Part shown: positions 43,499-55,335 of the stretch, piece after piece | Layout: the number at the start of each line of letters is the position of its first letter | Position numbering within the stretch: the stretch's first letter is position 1 | Source: Capitulum mitella | Lineage: Eukaryota > Arthropoda > Thecostraca > Pollicipedomorpha > Pollicipedidae | Reading direction: 5' to 3' | Assembly: GCA_030062745.1 (NCBI GenBank) | Contig: CP099840.1 | Span: 31,375,006-31,439,005, forward strand | DNA length: 64,000 bases | Position numbers and translations under genes: made by a program | The notes under the pieces: model-generated | Databases searched by the model: none | What the model was told of the DNA's origin: nothing | What the model saw: only the letters and a program-made list of their open reading frames with translations

Positions 43499-45418
43499 AT
43501 GGTGTACCTGCTGAGACTGGCCGGCGCTCGGGCGCTGCGCTGTCGGCCGTCGGCCGTGCTGCTGGCCGCCCGCCGGCCCATCAGCCAGGAGGCGCGCGCC
43601 CGTGTCGCGGCCCTCTCGCCCAAGGTGCGCGAGTTCGTGGAGCGCACGGTGCGCATGTGCCAGCCGGCCGACGTGCACGTGTGCGACGGCTCGGCGGCCG
43701 AGAACGACTCGCTGCTGCGCCGGATGGCCGAGGGCGGCGTGCTCGAGCCGCTGCCCAAGTACGACAACTGCTGGCTGGCGCGCACCGACCCGGCCGACGT
43801 CGCCCGCGTCGAGTCCAAGACGTTCGTCGTCACCGACGAGAAGCGCGAGACGGTGCCGATCCCGCGCAAAGGCCGCAAGGGCCTGCTGGGCAACTGGATG
43901 TCGCCCAAGGCGCTGGAGACGGCCGTAGCCGAGCGGTTCCCGGGCTGCATGCGCGGCCGCACGCTCTACGTGATCCCGTTCTCGATGGGCCCGGTCGGCT
44001 CGCCGCTCAGCAAGATTGGTATCGAGCTGACCGACTCGCCGTACGTGGTGGCCTCGATGCGGATCATGACGCGCATGGGCGCCGACGTGCTGGAGACGCT
44101 CGGCGACGGCGAGTTCGTCAAGTGCCTGCACTCGGTCGGCCGGCCCGTTCCGGTCAGCAAGAAGCCCATCAACAACTGGCCCTGCAACCCGGAGAACACC
44201 ATCATCGCGCACGTGCCGGCCAAGAACGAGATCATCTCGTTCGGCAGCGGCTACGGCGGCAACTCGCTGCTCGGCAAGAAGTGCTTCGCGCTGCGCATCG
44301 GCTCGACGATCGCGCGCCGCGAGGGCTGGCTGGCCGAGCACATGCTGATCCTGGGCATCACCAACCCCCAGGGCAAGAAGCGCTACATCGCGGCGGCCTT
44401 CCCGTCGGCCTGCGGCAAGACGAACCTGGCCATGATGACGCCCACGCTGCCCGGCTACAAGCTCGAGTGCGTCGGCGACGACATCGCCTGGATGAAGTTC
44501 GACGAGAACGGCGTGCTGCGCGCCATCAACCCGGAGAACGGCTTCTTCGGCGTGGCGCCGGGCACGTCCACGGCCACCAACCCTGTCGCAATGCGGACCA
44601 TCTTCGCCAACACGCTCTTCACCAACGTGGCCAAGACGGGCGACGGCGGCGTCTACTGGGAGGGCCTGGAGAAGGAGGTGGACACCTCGGTGGGCATCGT
44701 CGACTGGCACGGCGACCCGTGGACGCCGGGCAGCGGCGCGCCGTCGGCGCACCCAAACAGCCGGTTCTGCGCGCCGGCCGCTCAGTGTCCCATCATCGAC
44801 CCGCAGTGGGAGTCGCCCGAGGGCGTGCCGATCTCGGCCATCTTGTTTGGCGGCCGCCGGCCGCTGGGCGTGCCGCTCGTGTACGAGGCGTTCAGCTGGC
44901 AGCACGGCGTGTTCGTCGGCGCCTCGATGCGCTCCGAGTCGACGGCCGCTGCCGAGCACAAGGGCAAGGTGCTCATGCACGACCCGTTCGCGATGCGGCC
45001 GTTCTTCGGCTACAACTTCGGCCACTACCTGGCGCACTGGCTTTCGATGGACGAGCGCGGCCGCCAGCTGCCCAAGATCTTCCACGTCAACTGGTTCCGC
45101 AAGGCGTCCTCGGGCGGCTTCCTGTGGCCGGGCTTCGGCGAGAACTCGCGCGTCATCGACTGGGTGCTGCGCCGGGTGGACGGCGAGGACTGCGCCCAGG
45201 AGTCGGCCGTCGGCCTCGTGCCCAAGCCGGGCGCCCTTAACCTGGACGGCCTGAAGGAGTCGGTCGACCTGGCCGAGCTGTTCAGCATCCCGCGCCAGTA
45301 CTGGGAGCAGGAGGTGGAGGCCGTCGCCCAGTACCTCGACGAACAGGTCGGCGAGGACCTGCCCGACCAGATCGTCGACGAGATCGAGAAGCTGCGCGAG
45401 AGGGTCGCCAAGCTGTAG
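43499..45418 (+). CDS. PCK: Phosphoenolpyruvate carboxykinase (GTP)
   Basis: The 639-residue intronless frame begins at an ATG in the strong context ccggcaccATGG. The enzyme converts oxaloacetate + GTP to phosphoenolpyruvate + CO2 + GDP, the committed step of gluconeogenesis and cataplerosis. Hallmarks seen: [10 protein letters not shown] (300-309) with the reactive cysteine C305 and P-loop lysine K307; [10 protein letters not shown] (326-335), the kinase-2 metal-binding motif; [20 protein letters not shown] (450-455); and [16 protein letters not shown]. Length is as usual for GTP-type enzymes. The first about 27 residues are arginine- and alanine-rich without acidic residues, so a mitochondrial form is possible but uncertain. 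GC3 is so high that long open frames exist on the opposite strand; these are shadows. A TATA-like atatatatt lies at about 43363. Confidence 0.98.
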   Translation: MVYLLRLAGARALRCRPSAVLLAARRPISQEARARVAALSPKVREFVERTVRMCQPADVHVCDGSAAENDSLLRRMAEGGVLEPLPKYDNCWLARTDPADVARVESKTFVVTDEKRETVPIPRKGRKGLLGNWMSPKALETAVAERFPGCMRGRTLYVIPFSMGPVGSPLSKIGIELTDSPYVVASMRIMTRMGADVLETLGDGEFVKCLHSVGRPVPVSKKPINNWPCNPENTIIAHVPAKNEIISFGSGYGGNSLLGKKCFALRIGSTIARREGWLAEHMLILGITNPQGKKRYIAAAFPSACGKTNLAMMTPTLPGYKLECVGDDIAWMKFDENGVLRAINPENGFFGVAPGTSTATNPVAMRTIFANTLFTNVAKTGDGGVYWEGLEKEVDTSVGIVDWHGDPWTPGSGAPSAHPNSRFCAPAAQCPIIDPQWESPEGVPISAILFGGRRPLGVPLVYEAFSWQHGVFVGASMRSESTAAAEHKGKVLMHDPFAMRPFFGYNFGHYLAHWLSMDERGRQLPKIFHVNWFRKASSGGFLWPGFGENSRVIDWVLRRVDGEDCAQESAVGLVPKPGALNLDGLKESVDLAELFSIPRQYWEQEVEAVAQYLDEQVGEDLPDQIVDEIEKLRERVAKL

Positions 45419-45932
45419 GCGCGCAGGCCACTGCCCCTTCCACTTCGGACCAACCGAGATGGAGTAGTTTTGTGTCCCGGCCCCGACTTAGACGTCTAGC
45501 ACTTGGTTATGGACTACGCGGTGTGCTGTGATTTTGCTTCTGCACATTCCATTTACATTCCACTTTGCTTTTGCTACGTAGAGTTTATAGATTTTCACGC
45601 AGCTAGACGAAAGGTGTGATTTTACAGGGTTGTGTTCCCCAGACATTTGTGCACGTTTTGTGCCAAAGTCGGTGATTTACTTTCTTTGAAACAAATGGTA
45701 TTGTGTCGTAAACGTGTGACGTAATTTCGAAGGTACACAACCGCGATGTGATACGGATTTTGTTAGTCACTTTACACCCCGTTGTTTGGAACTTTTTAGA
45801 AACAGAATTTTCTATGTCGATGTGTTGTGTCTTTTGAAGACGATTAATTGTGGAAGGGGTTGTACCATGAACAAGATACACTCCTTGTTAATCCCTTGCC
45901 CTGTTGTCAAGTCTTCGACTGAAGTGCCTGGT

Positions 45933-45938
45933 AATAAA
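45933..45938 (+). promoter_or_regulatory. Polyadenylation signal of PCK
   Basis: AATAAA lies 515 bp after the PCK stop, followed by T-rich sequence (attttcaattt). No competing gene lies between. Confidence 0.65.
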
Positions 45939-45959
45939 ATATTTTCAATTTACAACGGG

Positions 45960-47196
45960 CGTTTCACCCATGCATGGATAATCGCACGGTACATTGGTGC
46001 CCACACGTGCGACAGAATCTCAGTTACGCGCAGACTGGGCGGTTTGGTGGGCGTGACCCAAAGCGGCTGTCAGACGCCGCCCGGCTGGCATGGCGCTCAC
46101 CGGAACCGGCACATGAAGATTTCGGCGCGTGCGGAATGCCGCCACAAATCGAACACTGCCGTGAAAACGACTCGGCATCAGAAGACTCGCTCGGTCGGCC
46201 TGTCACTGTGAAAAACTCATGGGTAAACAGAACCCTCGGGTGGAGTTTTAGGACAGCGGATAACGGATGGAGGACCGCGTCAGACGCGTGACACCTCCGG
46301 AGGACAGGAGGGCTGAGTTGCTCCCGTGGTCGTTACATGACAAGAAACACCACCTAACTGTCCCTCAACGTTGGGTAACTGACAAACATCAGTTTCATCT
46401 GAGATTGTCTGATGCCTTTTTCCAAGTATCTGGAGGCGGCTGGGGGCAACCTGGGGTAATTTCATGTCACGCGACGATTTGTTACGGAACCTGACCCTCA
46501 TTGGTGGCGACATGTCTGTGTTAATGAGATCAGGTGTGGTTTCTGCTGTATTATTGACGGTCCTCATGGGACAAAACGGCCCGCTTCCACTGGCAAACGC
46601 CTGACATTTCTTCCCCTGCCAAATGCTATGGTTATGGGAAGGTTGATTTCTATTAGCAACACTTAACCTGCGTTGCGCGTGAATGATGGCAGTGGAACAG
46701 GTCGCAAAGACGAGTGGTGTCTCCGTTTTTGATGGATTTGTGTTGACCGAAGTCCCTAAAGGTACGCGTCTATGTCCAGTGTTCTTCACGAGGTTTGTTA
46801 AGGGTGAGGAGCGTTCTTCCTACTCCGAGCTGATCTTTGCGACGAGTCTTAGCTCAGTATTCCATTTTAGAAACGGTACGGCAAGAGAAAATATTTGAAA
46901 AAAATAAACCAGTACAGGTTTAAGATCTTTCGCGAAATTTACTATTAGACCCGTGGGCCCACTACTAAATGCCCGCATGCAGAAGGTTGAGAATGTGTTT
47001 TTGTCCTTGTACAAAATGAGGCCACGGAAATGAGTAATGTTACACGAGGTAACGAAAATTCGTCGCTCTTTCTGGTGCGATTGCCGTCTTCCTACTTTCG
47101 TTTCCGACCGTCTGGCGAAGTTCCCGGGGTCGGGTCGGCGCTGGCCGGTCTGCCGCCGCCGGTGACCGGCGCCGTGTGTGTGCTCTGCAGACCGCC
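45960..47196. other. Intergenic spacer between PCK and NAXE
   Basis: The frame at 45974-46291 (plus) and the opposite one at 46024-46206 are mutually exclusive and neither is recognisable. The NAXE promoter presumably lies near the right end, where GC and CpG rise after 47090. A possible 3' splice site, gtgctctgcag, ends at 47190 just before the NAXE ATG, so a 5' UTR intron is conceivable. Confidence 0.45.
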
Positions 47197-47982
47197 ATGC
47201 GCACCCTGCTCGGCCTGGCGCTGCGTCTGCGGCCGCTGACGGCGCGGCCCGCCGCTCTGCCGCAGACTGCCCGCCGCCTGGCCACCATGCCGCCGCCGGC
47301 CGTCCGCCTGCTCACCCAGCAGGAGGCCATCGACGTGGACCGGGCGCTGTTCGACGAGCACCAGTTCTCGGTGGACCAGCTGATGGAGCTGGCCGGCCTG
47401 AGCTGCGCCGTGGCCGTGGCGCGCCACCGCCCGCCGGCCGGCGCCGCGCCCGCCGTGCTCGTCGTCTGCGGGCCGGGCAACAACGGCGGCGACGGGCTCG
47501 TCTGCGCGCGCCACCTGCGCCTGTTCGGGTTCGCGCCGACCGTCTACTACCCGGTGCAGAAGGAGGTGGCGCTTTACAGCCGGCTGGCGCACCAGTGCCG
47601 CCAGATGGGCGTGCCCGTGCTGCAGGAGGCGCCGGACGCGGCCCGGTTCGAGCTGATGGTGGACGCCCTGTTCGGGTTCAGCTTCCGGCCGCCGGTGCGG
47701 CCGCAGCTGGAGCCGGCGCTGCGGCTGCTGGCCGGCGCCGGCGTGCCCGTCTGCAGCGTGGACGTGCCCTCCGGCTGGCACGTGGAGGACGGGCCCGGCG
47801 ACGACCCTGCCGCGCTCCGGCCGGACGTGCTCGTCTCGCTGACGGCGCCCAAGCTGTGCGCCAGGTTCTTCAGCGGCGCCCACTACCTGGGCGGCCGGTT
47901 CGTACCGCCGCCGCTGCAGGAGAAGTTCGGCCTCAACCTGCCCGAGTACCCGGGCACCGACTGCGTCGTCAGGCTGAACTGA
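47197..47982 (+). CDS. NAXE: NAD(P)H-hydrate epimerase
   Basis: 261 residues in one exon. The ATG at 47197 is chosen because the frame upstream has no other ATG. The enzyme interconverts the R and S forms of hydrated NAD(P)H so that the partner dehydratase can repair them. YjeF N-terminal domain features: LTQQEAIDVDRALF (39-52), CGPGNNGGDG (91-100), the nucleotide-binding loop, VDALFGFSF (155-163), SVDVPSGWHVE (187-197), SLTAPKLCA (214-222), and the conserved ending KFGLNLPEYPGTDCVVRL. Residues 1-30 are basic with no acidic residues (LRLRPLTARPAALPQTARRL), consistent with a mitochondrial presequence. A second methionine at 31 could give a cytosolic form. The length is close to the human protein. 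Confidence 0.97.
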   Translation: MRTLLGLALRLRPLTARPAALPQTARRLATMPPPAVRLLTQQEAIDVDRALFDEHQFSVDQLMELAGLSCAVAVARHRPPAGAAPAVLVVCGPGNNGGDGLVCARHLRLFGFAPTVYYPVQKEVALYSRLAHQCRQMGVPVLQEAPDAARFELMVDALFGFSFRPPVRPQLEPALRLLAGAGVPVCSVDVPSGWHVEDGPGDDPAALRPDVLVSLTAPKLCARFFSGAHYLGGRFVPPPLQEKFGLNLPEYPGTDCVVRLN

Positions 47983-48471
47983 GCCGGGGCGGCGCGGGCC
48001 GTCGGCGGTGTGCCCGGAGCGGACAGCGTCGGGACGCCCGGCACGCGGCCCGGCCGGACTTGACGCGGGCCCGAAACCCGAGCACCAGCTTTGCGGCACG
48101 GTTCCGGCATCCCGCTTCAAACGATCGACGGCGATCGTGTGCAGCCCTGTCGGCGATGGGCAGTCCTGCGCGCAGGCGAGTGTTGCGGTGACTGAGAATT
48201 GACCGGTTGCCGGCCAGGGGTGCTGCGTGCCGGGGTGGCCGACGCTCGATAGGGTGCTGGGTATTTCTGTGTTCTGGGTATTTCTGTGTCTGCAGTCTGG
48301 CAGACTGCAGACAGCCTGGCGGCTGGGCCGCCGCCGCTGTAGAAGCTGGCACAACGACGGCTGACGCGCCGGCAAGAAACATGTTTGCTTTTCAGCAAAA
48401 CCTGATAATACCAAGGCTGTGTGCGACGTAGCGACGTAGCTGGATTTTGTGCCAGAAGATTTATTCGCCTC

Positions 48472-48477
48472 AATAAA
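48472..48477 (+). promoter_or_regulatory. Polyadenylation signal of NAXE
   Basis: AATAAA lies 490 bp after the NAXE stop, followed by TG/T-rich sequence (gtggattttgttactgtttt). No other candidate lies closer. Confidence 0.6.
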
Positions 48478-49188
48478 CCATGGTATAAACGGTGGATTTT
48501 GTTACTGTTTTTAAGGTTTCGTTGCAATAGCCACACGGACCGCACCATACCAGACCAGGTCATCAAAGTAAGTCAAGGCCATTGCTTGACAACGGAAGCC
48601 GGTCCGCTCGCTTTTCGTTGTCCGTTACCGGGCCGCCCCGCTCGGCCACACCTGTGCGGTGTGGGGGACGCAATGCTGCAGTACCGCAACACTAGTCAGC
48701 CACACGACGCCGCGACACCTGGTGCAACAACTATGCAATCCCGTGCAGCTGTGCACGAGCCGAAACCCGGACTCGAGTGTGATCCCTCCGAGATAACAGT
48801 CTAGACCTAGTCTAGATATAGATAACTGGATAGTCTAGACAGTCTAGTCGAGATAATAATCTAGACAAACAGCGCGGGACAACGCAAGCATCGCCGAACA
48901 CGACTGCTGCTGATCATAACTTCTTGACACAGCCGAACCCAGACGAAACAATGGTCAAGGAGTACCGTTTATTTTCTGCACCTTCGCACAACAAAAATAA
49001 AATAAATAATACTCTGCGAACATTGCACCAATACTGTCAGCTAAGCGTGATATCCTCAACCCTGAACATTGCAACTATTTGAGATCAGAATTGGACTAGA
49101 ATACTGTCATGAAAGCCGACCAGCCGCCGGCCGGGGGCGGGCCGGTACAGCGCCGCCAGCCCTGTGGCCGTGAGCTCCCCACGCCCGG
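48478..49188. other. Convergent intergenic spacer with a TCTAGAC cluster
   Basis: Bases 48800-48870 hold five or six copies of ctagac or tctaga in about 70 bp, partly palindromic. Otherwise unremarkable. Bases 48968-49188 are the likely 3' UTR of the AKNA-like gene on the minus strand. Confidence 0.5.
48968..48973 (-). promoter_or_regulatory. Polyadenylation signal of the AKNA-like gene
   Basis: Minus-strand AATAAA about 215 bp after the stop at 49189. Confidence 0.5.
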
Positions 49189-52100
49189 TCAGCAGGCGGT
49201 GGTGCGCATCACGCCCTCCAGAATGCAGCGTGACCTCAGGTTGACCTGCCGCGCCAGCATGTTGGCCCTGTCCCACTGGGCGCCGGCTGCGGCGTCCGGC
49301 CGCGGCTGAGGACAACAGCGTTAGGACAGCAGAGTTAGCGCGGGCAGGGCGGCGCTCGCTCTAGTGGCGCCCCGGTACAGCGGACGCACGGCAACTCGAA
49401 ACAGCACAGGACCGGAACATTCTGCAAGTTTAAAATAACAGCACATTACTCGTCGACGGTTTACGCATGACGTATTCAGCCTCAGAGCTTCAGAGGCTCC
49501 AGGCGATGCGTTGCAAACATTCCTAACCTAGATGAGATCCAGACAAGGATAATCAAGATGTCAAAGTCAATCGTCACCCAGGACCAGGCCCCGTGTTTAA
49601 CGGGCCAACAGGCCGCATCACGTGACGGCGACGGACATCCGGCATGACATCCGGCCCGGCCCGGAGCCATTCGAGCCGTACCTGATAGCCGGGGAGGGGC
49701 GGCGTCCGCGCGCCGTCGCTGAGCGCCCCGGCCGACCTGCCAGCACGTCCGTCGTATCAGCTGCACGACAGCGCGGCCGGTCGTACGAAGCAGCGCCAGC
49801 CGACCACGCACGACAGGGCCCAGGGGCCAGCCAACCCCCGGGGTGGGAATCCAACGCACGCTCTTTTCAGTGTCGACGTAAGAAACCAAACCACACCACG
49901 GATATGTCACGCGATTTTGCCTACCATGTTGCTGAAATGGAATGCTGCGGAAGACTCCTTTCAAAGTTTGTTGCTACGAGAACCAAGAGCGTTTGAACTA
50001 CCCAAGTTTAAAACCTATCGCCTAGGGCAGTGCACTGAACTACCGTTTACCATGCAGATGGGGCATGACACAGCGTACTGAGCGATGATGCCCCTCCCCC
50101 CAAGAGCAAAGTTCCTACGCGGAATGAAAAGCCATCAACAGGCACTGCGTACACGTGAAACGCTGCTTCCGGATCGAGTCGCCGAACCATGAGTCCCAAA
50201 CTCAGTCATCCTGTCCAGTCTTTAGCGAGCCGTTCCGAGGCACTACGCTGGGGTCGCCAATAATGATACTGCGCCGCAGAACTATGATTCAATCAGGGCA
50301 TGTTTTGGAAACTGCTGCACGCCAGGTGAATAGTGCAAAGGTCCGTTTCACAGTTTTTAAAGCCGCTTGAAATTTTTAAGCGATTTTACGGGGCTTCACT
50401 ACAAGGAACCCAGTTCTCTCTTCTTAATTCCGCAGTTAAACTGCACATCGAACGGTCAAATTTTGGGTAATTTGCCATTTTGTCCAACGAGATTTCGACG
50501 ACGGTACCGACATCTGAAAAGACGAATCAAAACCACAGAGTGGTTTCCCGTCTACTTTCGGGTAACATCTGAAAAGAGGGCTTTCCTTTCTGCTGGAATA
50601 TGAACTAACAGAGCCCCCTTTACATGGCAAATATATTGGCCTCAATGTCGATGTCAAACAACCACCACGATTGAAACACTGCAGGAGAGGATCGCCGCAA
50701 TTTCTTCTGTATCCACGACAACATTTTCCCCCGGAAACGAAATGTAAACAACCGAGGTTGTTCATTTGTTCACCGGAATAAAGTATACCTGGTTGTGATA
50801 TGCAAGCCTGAAAGAATTCGTAGCATGCGGAGTTCAGTATATGCCCTAAACATTAAAACGAAAAAAAAATTAGCAGAACTTGTCTCATGAAAGAAAATAT
50901 TTAATGACTAAATCAGATCTTTCTAAATAATCTAGACATTTCTTTAGCACAAATTTCATAGCAAAATCGCGACGTTTCTTACTACAGTTCGGATTACATG
51001 CTAGCATTCCGCACAGAAATTCGTGCTGTATGCCAATTAAAAAAAAATCAATAAAAGTTCTTTGAAACGTCCTACGTCATCAACTTCCAAATATGCGTTT
51101 AACCTTTTGTATTCAGTATGCGTAGTACTAGCTAACTACGTCCAGTGTAGAGCAGCCAGTGATCTCAGCCTACATGTGACATGACTGCCCGCCAGAGGAT
51201 AGCCACGTCCTCAGTCAATACCGCTATTCCCCATGTGCCCCGATGACAGCAACTGTTGTCCCTCTTCCATACATTTCAGTGAGCAGCCATTCCCTCCAGA
51301 CATGTGGTCAACAAGCCTCAACTACGAGCCCCTCCCTCGCCTTTCTGTCACGACTCAATGTCATCTCCTCACTGACAGCTTACAGTCGCCTCTCCAGGCC
51401 CAGCTCCCCGTCAGCCCCGGCCGTACTGACCTTGTCTCGGCCGGCGGCGCCGGCGGCTGGGCGGCGTCGTCCGTCTGCACGCCGCGCTCACAGCTGGCGG
51501 AGCGGCGCGACCGCGGCCGGGCGATGTCCCAGCGGCGGCCGCGGCCGGCCGGTGGCGCCGGCTTGTCGGGCAGCAGCGGCAGCTGCAGGCCGCGCCGCTC
51601 GCGCAGGTAGCGGCGACGCGGCGCCGGCCGACCAGCCGACTCCGAGGAGCCGGCCGAGCCGGGCGCGCGCAGCTCGTCCACCAGCCGGCAGACGCCGCTC
51701 ATCTGGTGCTGCAGGCCCGCGCACGGCGCCGGCCAGGCGGCGCAGCTCCGGCGCAGCCCGCCCCGCCGGCTCCGGCTCCGGTTCCGGCTCCAGGTCCGGG
51801 GACACGCCTTCCATCTGGGCCTGCCACAGCTCCACCTGCAACGGACCAAGCCGGGAAAAACGATGAAGGCATGCTTTTGGTAAACGCTCGGATATCCCAG
51901 AAAACAAGGTGTGATTTTATCACGAAAAGCGACCCCATGCACAGTACACCAAACCACGGAATTTACCCATTATGGTCACCTTTTCCATATAATCAGGCCC
52001 AAGCTTGACAACTCTACCGCGAATAATCAAAGCTGACAAGAATGACAAGGACAATCCGATCGTGGTCTGCGCAGCGGTCTCCCGCGCCCACCTTCTTGGT

Positions 52101-55045
52101 CGGGCTGACGCTGCGGTTCGACACGAGACTGGAGAGCGACAGGCCGGCGTCTCCCGGCCGCGAGTCCAGCTCGGAGAGGGACAGCGGTGCCGCTGGCCGC
52201 GCCTTCAGTCGCCGCCTGTCCCGCTGCCGGGCCTCCGGCGGACCCGGCCGGCAGCCGGCGCTGCGCTGCCGCGTCTCGCCGCCAGGCGGCACTTCCTCGG
52301 CTCCAGCCGGCCGCGGCGAGCAGCTGCGCGTGCGCCTCTGCAGGTCGCGCCAGCCGTGCGCCGCCGGCCGGCGCGTCACAGCCTCCGTCTGGAAGCCGGC
52401 CGGGCCGCAGCGCTGGCTCAGCCGCCGGCCTCGGCCCGACGGCGGTGAATACGACTCTGGGAAGCCCTCAAACGGACGGCAGGCGTTACTGTCGCGTTCC
52501 GGACTCTCCGGGCGGCTCCGTCTAACAGGGACTCTGGCCTGCGGCAAGGCCGGGCGGTTCGCGCCGCGCGACGCGCACCCCTCATCGTCCGCGTCGCGTC
52601 GGCTCGGGCCCACAGCGGCGGCCCGCTCCGCCGCGGACCAGTTCCCGGAGACTTCGGACACGGACGGCGCGGACGACTGGGACAGACGGCGGGCCGGAGC
52701 GCGCCGTCCGGCCGGCGCCGGCTCGCCGTCCGCCGGAAGCCCAGCCTGGCACGCGGCGGCACTGGGCGCGTCCGCCACCCGGTTGCGCGAGATCCTCCTT
52801 GAAAGACTACGACAGCGGCGTCCGGCGGCGGCGCGCTCGGCGGCCGTTGGCGGCGGCGGGGCGTCGGCCGAGGTCTGGCGCCGCCGGCCGCGCCGGCCCA
52901 CCATTGCCTGGATCATTTCCACCTGGGAGGCGAGCACGTTGAGTACACCCTGCAGCCGCTCCCGCGAGGCCGGCCCGTCTTGTCCGGCCCGATCCGCCGT
53001 GGCCGCGCCACGCCGGCTGCCGTCAGAGCCGGCGCCAGAGGACGAGCGGCCAGACCGCCGCACGGCCTTCGCAGGCCGGTCATGTGACCTCGGCTCCCGC
53101 TCCTCAGACGGGTCACGTGACCGCGGCCTCCGCTCCGACACCTGGTCGGCTGGATTCAACCGAGCCCCCTGTGGCGGGGCGCGTGCCGCAGGCCCGTTTT
53201 TCGGCCGCCGTTCACGTGACCCGAGCCAGCGCCCCCGAACAGGTTCATGTGAATCCGCCGGGACCGCCGGCGTCAGACCACGTGACACGGACCGGTGCCA
53301 CATGGAGGTCGAAGTCGGCTGCGAGCACTCTGATGGACTGCTGTCCTCCTGCCGGAAGACAACAGGGTCTTCCGCCGACTCCTCAACTTCCTCCAACTCC
53401 TCTTCTACCTCCTCCTCACCCTCCTCTTCTTCCACCTCCTCCTCGCTCTCCTCTTCCACCTCCTGCACGCCCTCTTCTTCCACCTCCTGCTCGCCCTCTT
53501 CTGGCACCTCCTGCTCTGAGTGGTCGGAGCATGAGGTGGGCGGGCGGTCGTCGCCGTCCCAGGGCGGCCGCGTCGACCGCAGCCCGCCGGCGTCAACGCT
53601 GCAGTCCGACCGGGCCGACGGCCACGGCTCACCGTTGCCAACGGTTTCAGGTACAGGTTCGGCCTCGTCGATCTGCAACGGTCGAGGTCGCGTGATAACG
53701 CCAAAATCAGCACAAGGAAAACAATCATATCTGAAATACACAAGTCAGTGTAAGAAACAACATCAAGGACAACCGTGCAATAATAATACGGTGGAAGTAC
53801 ATTAATCTTATGTGTTATGAACATAGCCAACTCGATTTCTTTGTAACACAACAAATCATAAGCGAAAAACAGTAACATCTGAGTAACTATGATAACGATA
53901 CCGACAACAGTGGCATTCGAGTAAAAACGACAACATTCGCTATGCTCAGCAATTAACCAGACAACAGCACGAATCAGCTTTGCCAAATTAAGATTTAATG
54001 AACCGAGCCTGACTGAAAACTTGCATGCTACACAAATTATTAAACCAAAATTTAGATTTTATATCTCAAACATTCAAAGTTCTCATCTCCAAAACCATCA
54101 GAGTAAACATACCTTAATTACTTTGTCATCCAATGGAATAACATTCTTCATATCTTCTACGTCTACATTTTTACGAAAGTCAACATCCGCATCCACATGG
54201 TTGGCATCATCTTGAAGTATATTCCTCTCTGACTGAACACCCTGGCGAAAACTGGCCTCCCCGTCGCTATGTCTCCTCCAAATGGCACTCTTCACACCAC
54301 CGAGCTTCGAAAACAGGGAGCTCTGACTAGTCTGCGCCTCCAGCGGCGAATCGCCCAACCCGCTGCGGTCTCCGACGTCCAGGCTGTCGCTGGAGCGACC
54401 ACCGTGCAGCGCCACGCTGCTCGCGCCCTCCTCCGGCCGGCGGAACCGCATCCGGTCGATGAACGTCTCCGCCTCGGCGTACTTGGTGACCAGCTGCTCG
54501 TACTCGGTCTGGAGCTGCTCCAGCTGGCGCTCGCGCTCGCGGCGCTCGGCCCGCTCCTGCTCCAGCCGCGCTGCCAGGGCCCGGCAGTCGTCGCCGTCGG
54601 CGGCGCCACTGTCGCGGCCGTCCGGGCCGCGGCCGCCGTCGCCGGCGTCGGCCGGCTCCGGCGAGCGGGAGGTGCGGCGGCGGGCGCGCGCCGCGCGGTC
54701 CTCGCGCCGGCGCCGCTCGATGTAGGCGGCCACGCGGCTCGAGACGGCGCTGTAGTCGGGCCGCGCGGCCAGCAGGCACGGCTGGCTGCGGTGCCGTTGC
54801 GAGAGCGAGCCGCGCGCCGCCGGCAGGTGGCTTTCGCTGCGCCACGGCTGGCGGCCGTCGTCCGAGCCGGCCTCACTGGAGCCGCTGGAGTCGGCGGCGG
54901 CCGCCCGACTAGCCGGGGAGACGTCGTCGCCGCGAGCGGCGGCCTGACGGCGCGGCGCAGCCGCCTCCTCTGAGGAGGCCAAGTCCGACTCGGACCGCCA
55001 GAGCCGCGGGCCAGCCGGCGACGGCGCCAGACGGCCAGCCGGCCG
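49189..55045 (-). CDS. AKNA-like coiled-coil protein, multi-exon, incomplete model
   Basis: Minus-strand exons: about 55045-54113 (donor AAG|GTATGT), 53672-52092 (acceptor gttgcag, donor AAG|GTGGGC), 51835-51431 (acceptor gttgcag, donor AAG|GTCAGT) and a terminal exon, 49305-49189 (acceptor tcctcag, TGA stop). The first exon encodes low-complexity Ser/Arg-rich sequence, then a coiled coil, LEQLQTEYEQLVTKYAEAET. I relate this, from memory of the family, to the AKNA domain of centrosomal/AT-hook AKNA proteins. The second exon is long, disordered and has a glutamate run (about 53395-53510). The third begins VELWQAQMEGVSPDLEPEPE. Phases agree between exons 1-3, but exon 3 needs a one-base correction near 51716-51718, and the join to the terminal exon does not close in phase, so an exon is probably missing. 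The 5' limit is uncertain. Confidence 0.6.
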
Positions 55046-55059
55046 CGCCGCCCACCGCG

Positions 55060-55335
55060 CTACAGTTCGGCCTCTTCGACCTTCTTCCACGTCTCCATGT
55101 CCCTGGCCCAGTGGCCGTCCTCCTGCCTGCGCCAGCACTGGCCCTTCCGCACCCAGATGCCGTGCTCCCTCATCCAGAGGCCGTTCCTCCTGGTCCAGGC
55201 GTCGCCCTGCGGGACCCAGAGTGCGTCTTGCCGCACCCACAGCTCGCCCTTGCACTCCCAGACATCCTTCTGCTGGGAGATCAGTGCTCCCATGAGCAGA
55301 GTTACTTTTCCCCATGCTGACATCATCTTGATCAC
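55060..55335 (-). CDS. Tryptophan-heptad ORF: new gene or upstream part of the AKNA-like gene
   Basis: A 91-codon minus frame with tryptophan at residues 26, 33, 40, 47, 54, 61, 68, 76 and 83, i.e. every seven residues with one eight. Typical segments are ELWVRQDALW and GIWVRKGQCW. About five of some 67 codons in the repeat part end in A or T, matching the host genes; the overlapping frames, including the AKNA frame read through here, lack that bias. I do not recognise the protein. A good 3' splice site (ctgatctcccagcag) ends just before codon 23, so the repeat may begin an exon and the listed ATG may be false. The stop is only about 15 bp from credible AKNA-frame coding, so an assembly indel could be hiding one continuous exon. 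Confidence 0.5.
   Translation of the reverse strand: MIKMMSAWGKVTLLMGALISQQKDVWECKGELWVRQDALWVPQGDAWTRRNGLWMREHGIWVRKGQCWRRQEDGHWARDMETWKKVEEAEL

Noticed and set aside
43424..45085. 553-codon open frame antisense to PCK, and a 621-codon second frame in the same sense
   Set aside because: Both are by-products of extreme GC3: few stop codons arise in other frames. The PCK frame has every family motif.
45974..46291. Small gene between PCK and NAXE
   Set aside because: Plus and minus frames look equally plausible, with no motif, splice sites or start context to choose between them.
47092..48414. 440-codon antisense frame over NAXE, and an overlapping plus frame 47178-48191
   Set aside because: Shadow frames of the GC-rich NAXE exon and its UTR; NAXE motifs occupy the frame starting at 47197.
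49618..49964. Missing internal exon of the AKNA-like gene
   Set aside because: A donor (CTATCAG|GTACGG) and an acceptor are present, but no frame between them fits the required phase without a stop.
52042..53805. 587-codon plus-strand frame opposite AKNA-like exon 2
   Set aside because: The minus frame has splice sites at both ends in matching phase; the plus frame has none and is low-complexity.
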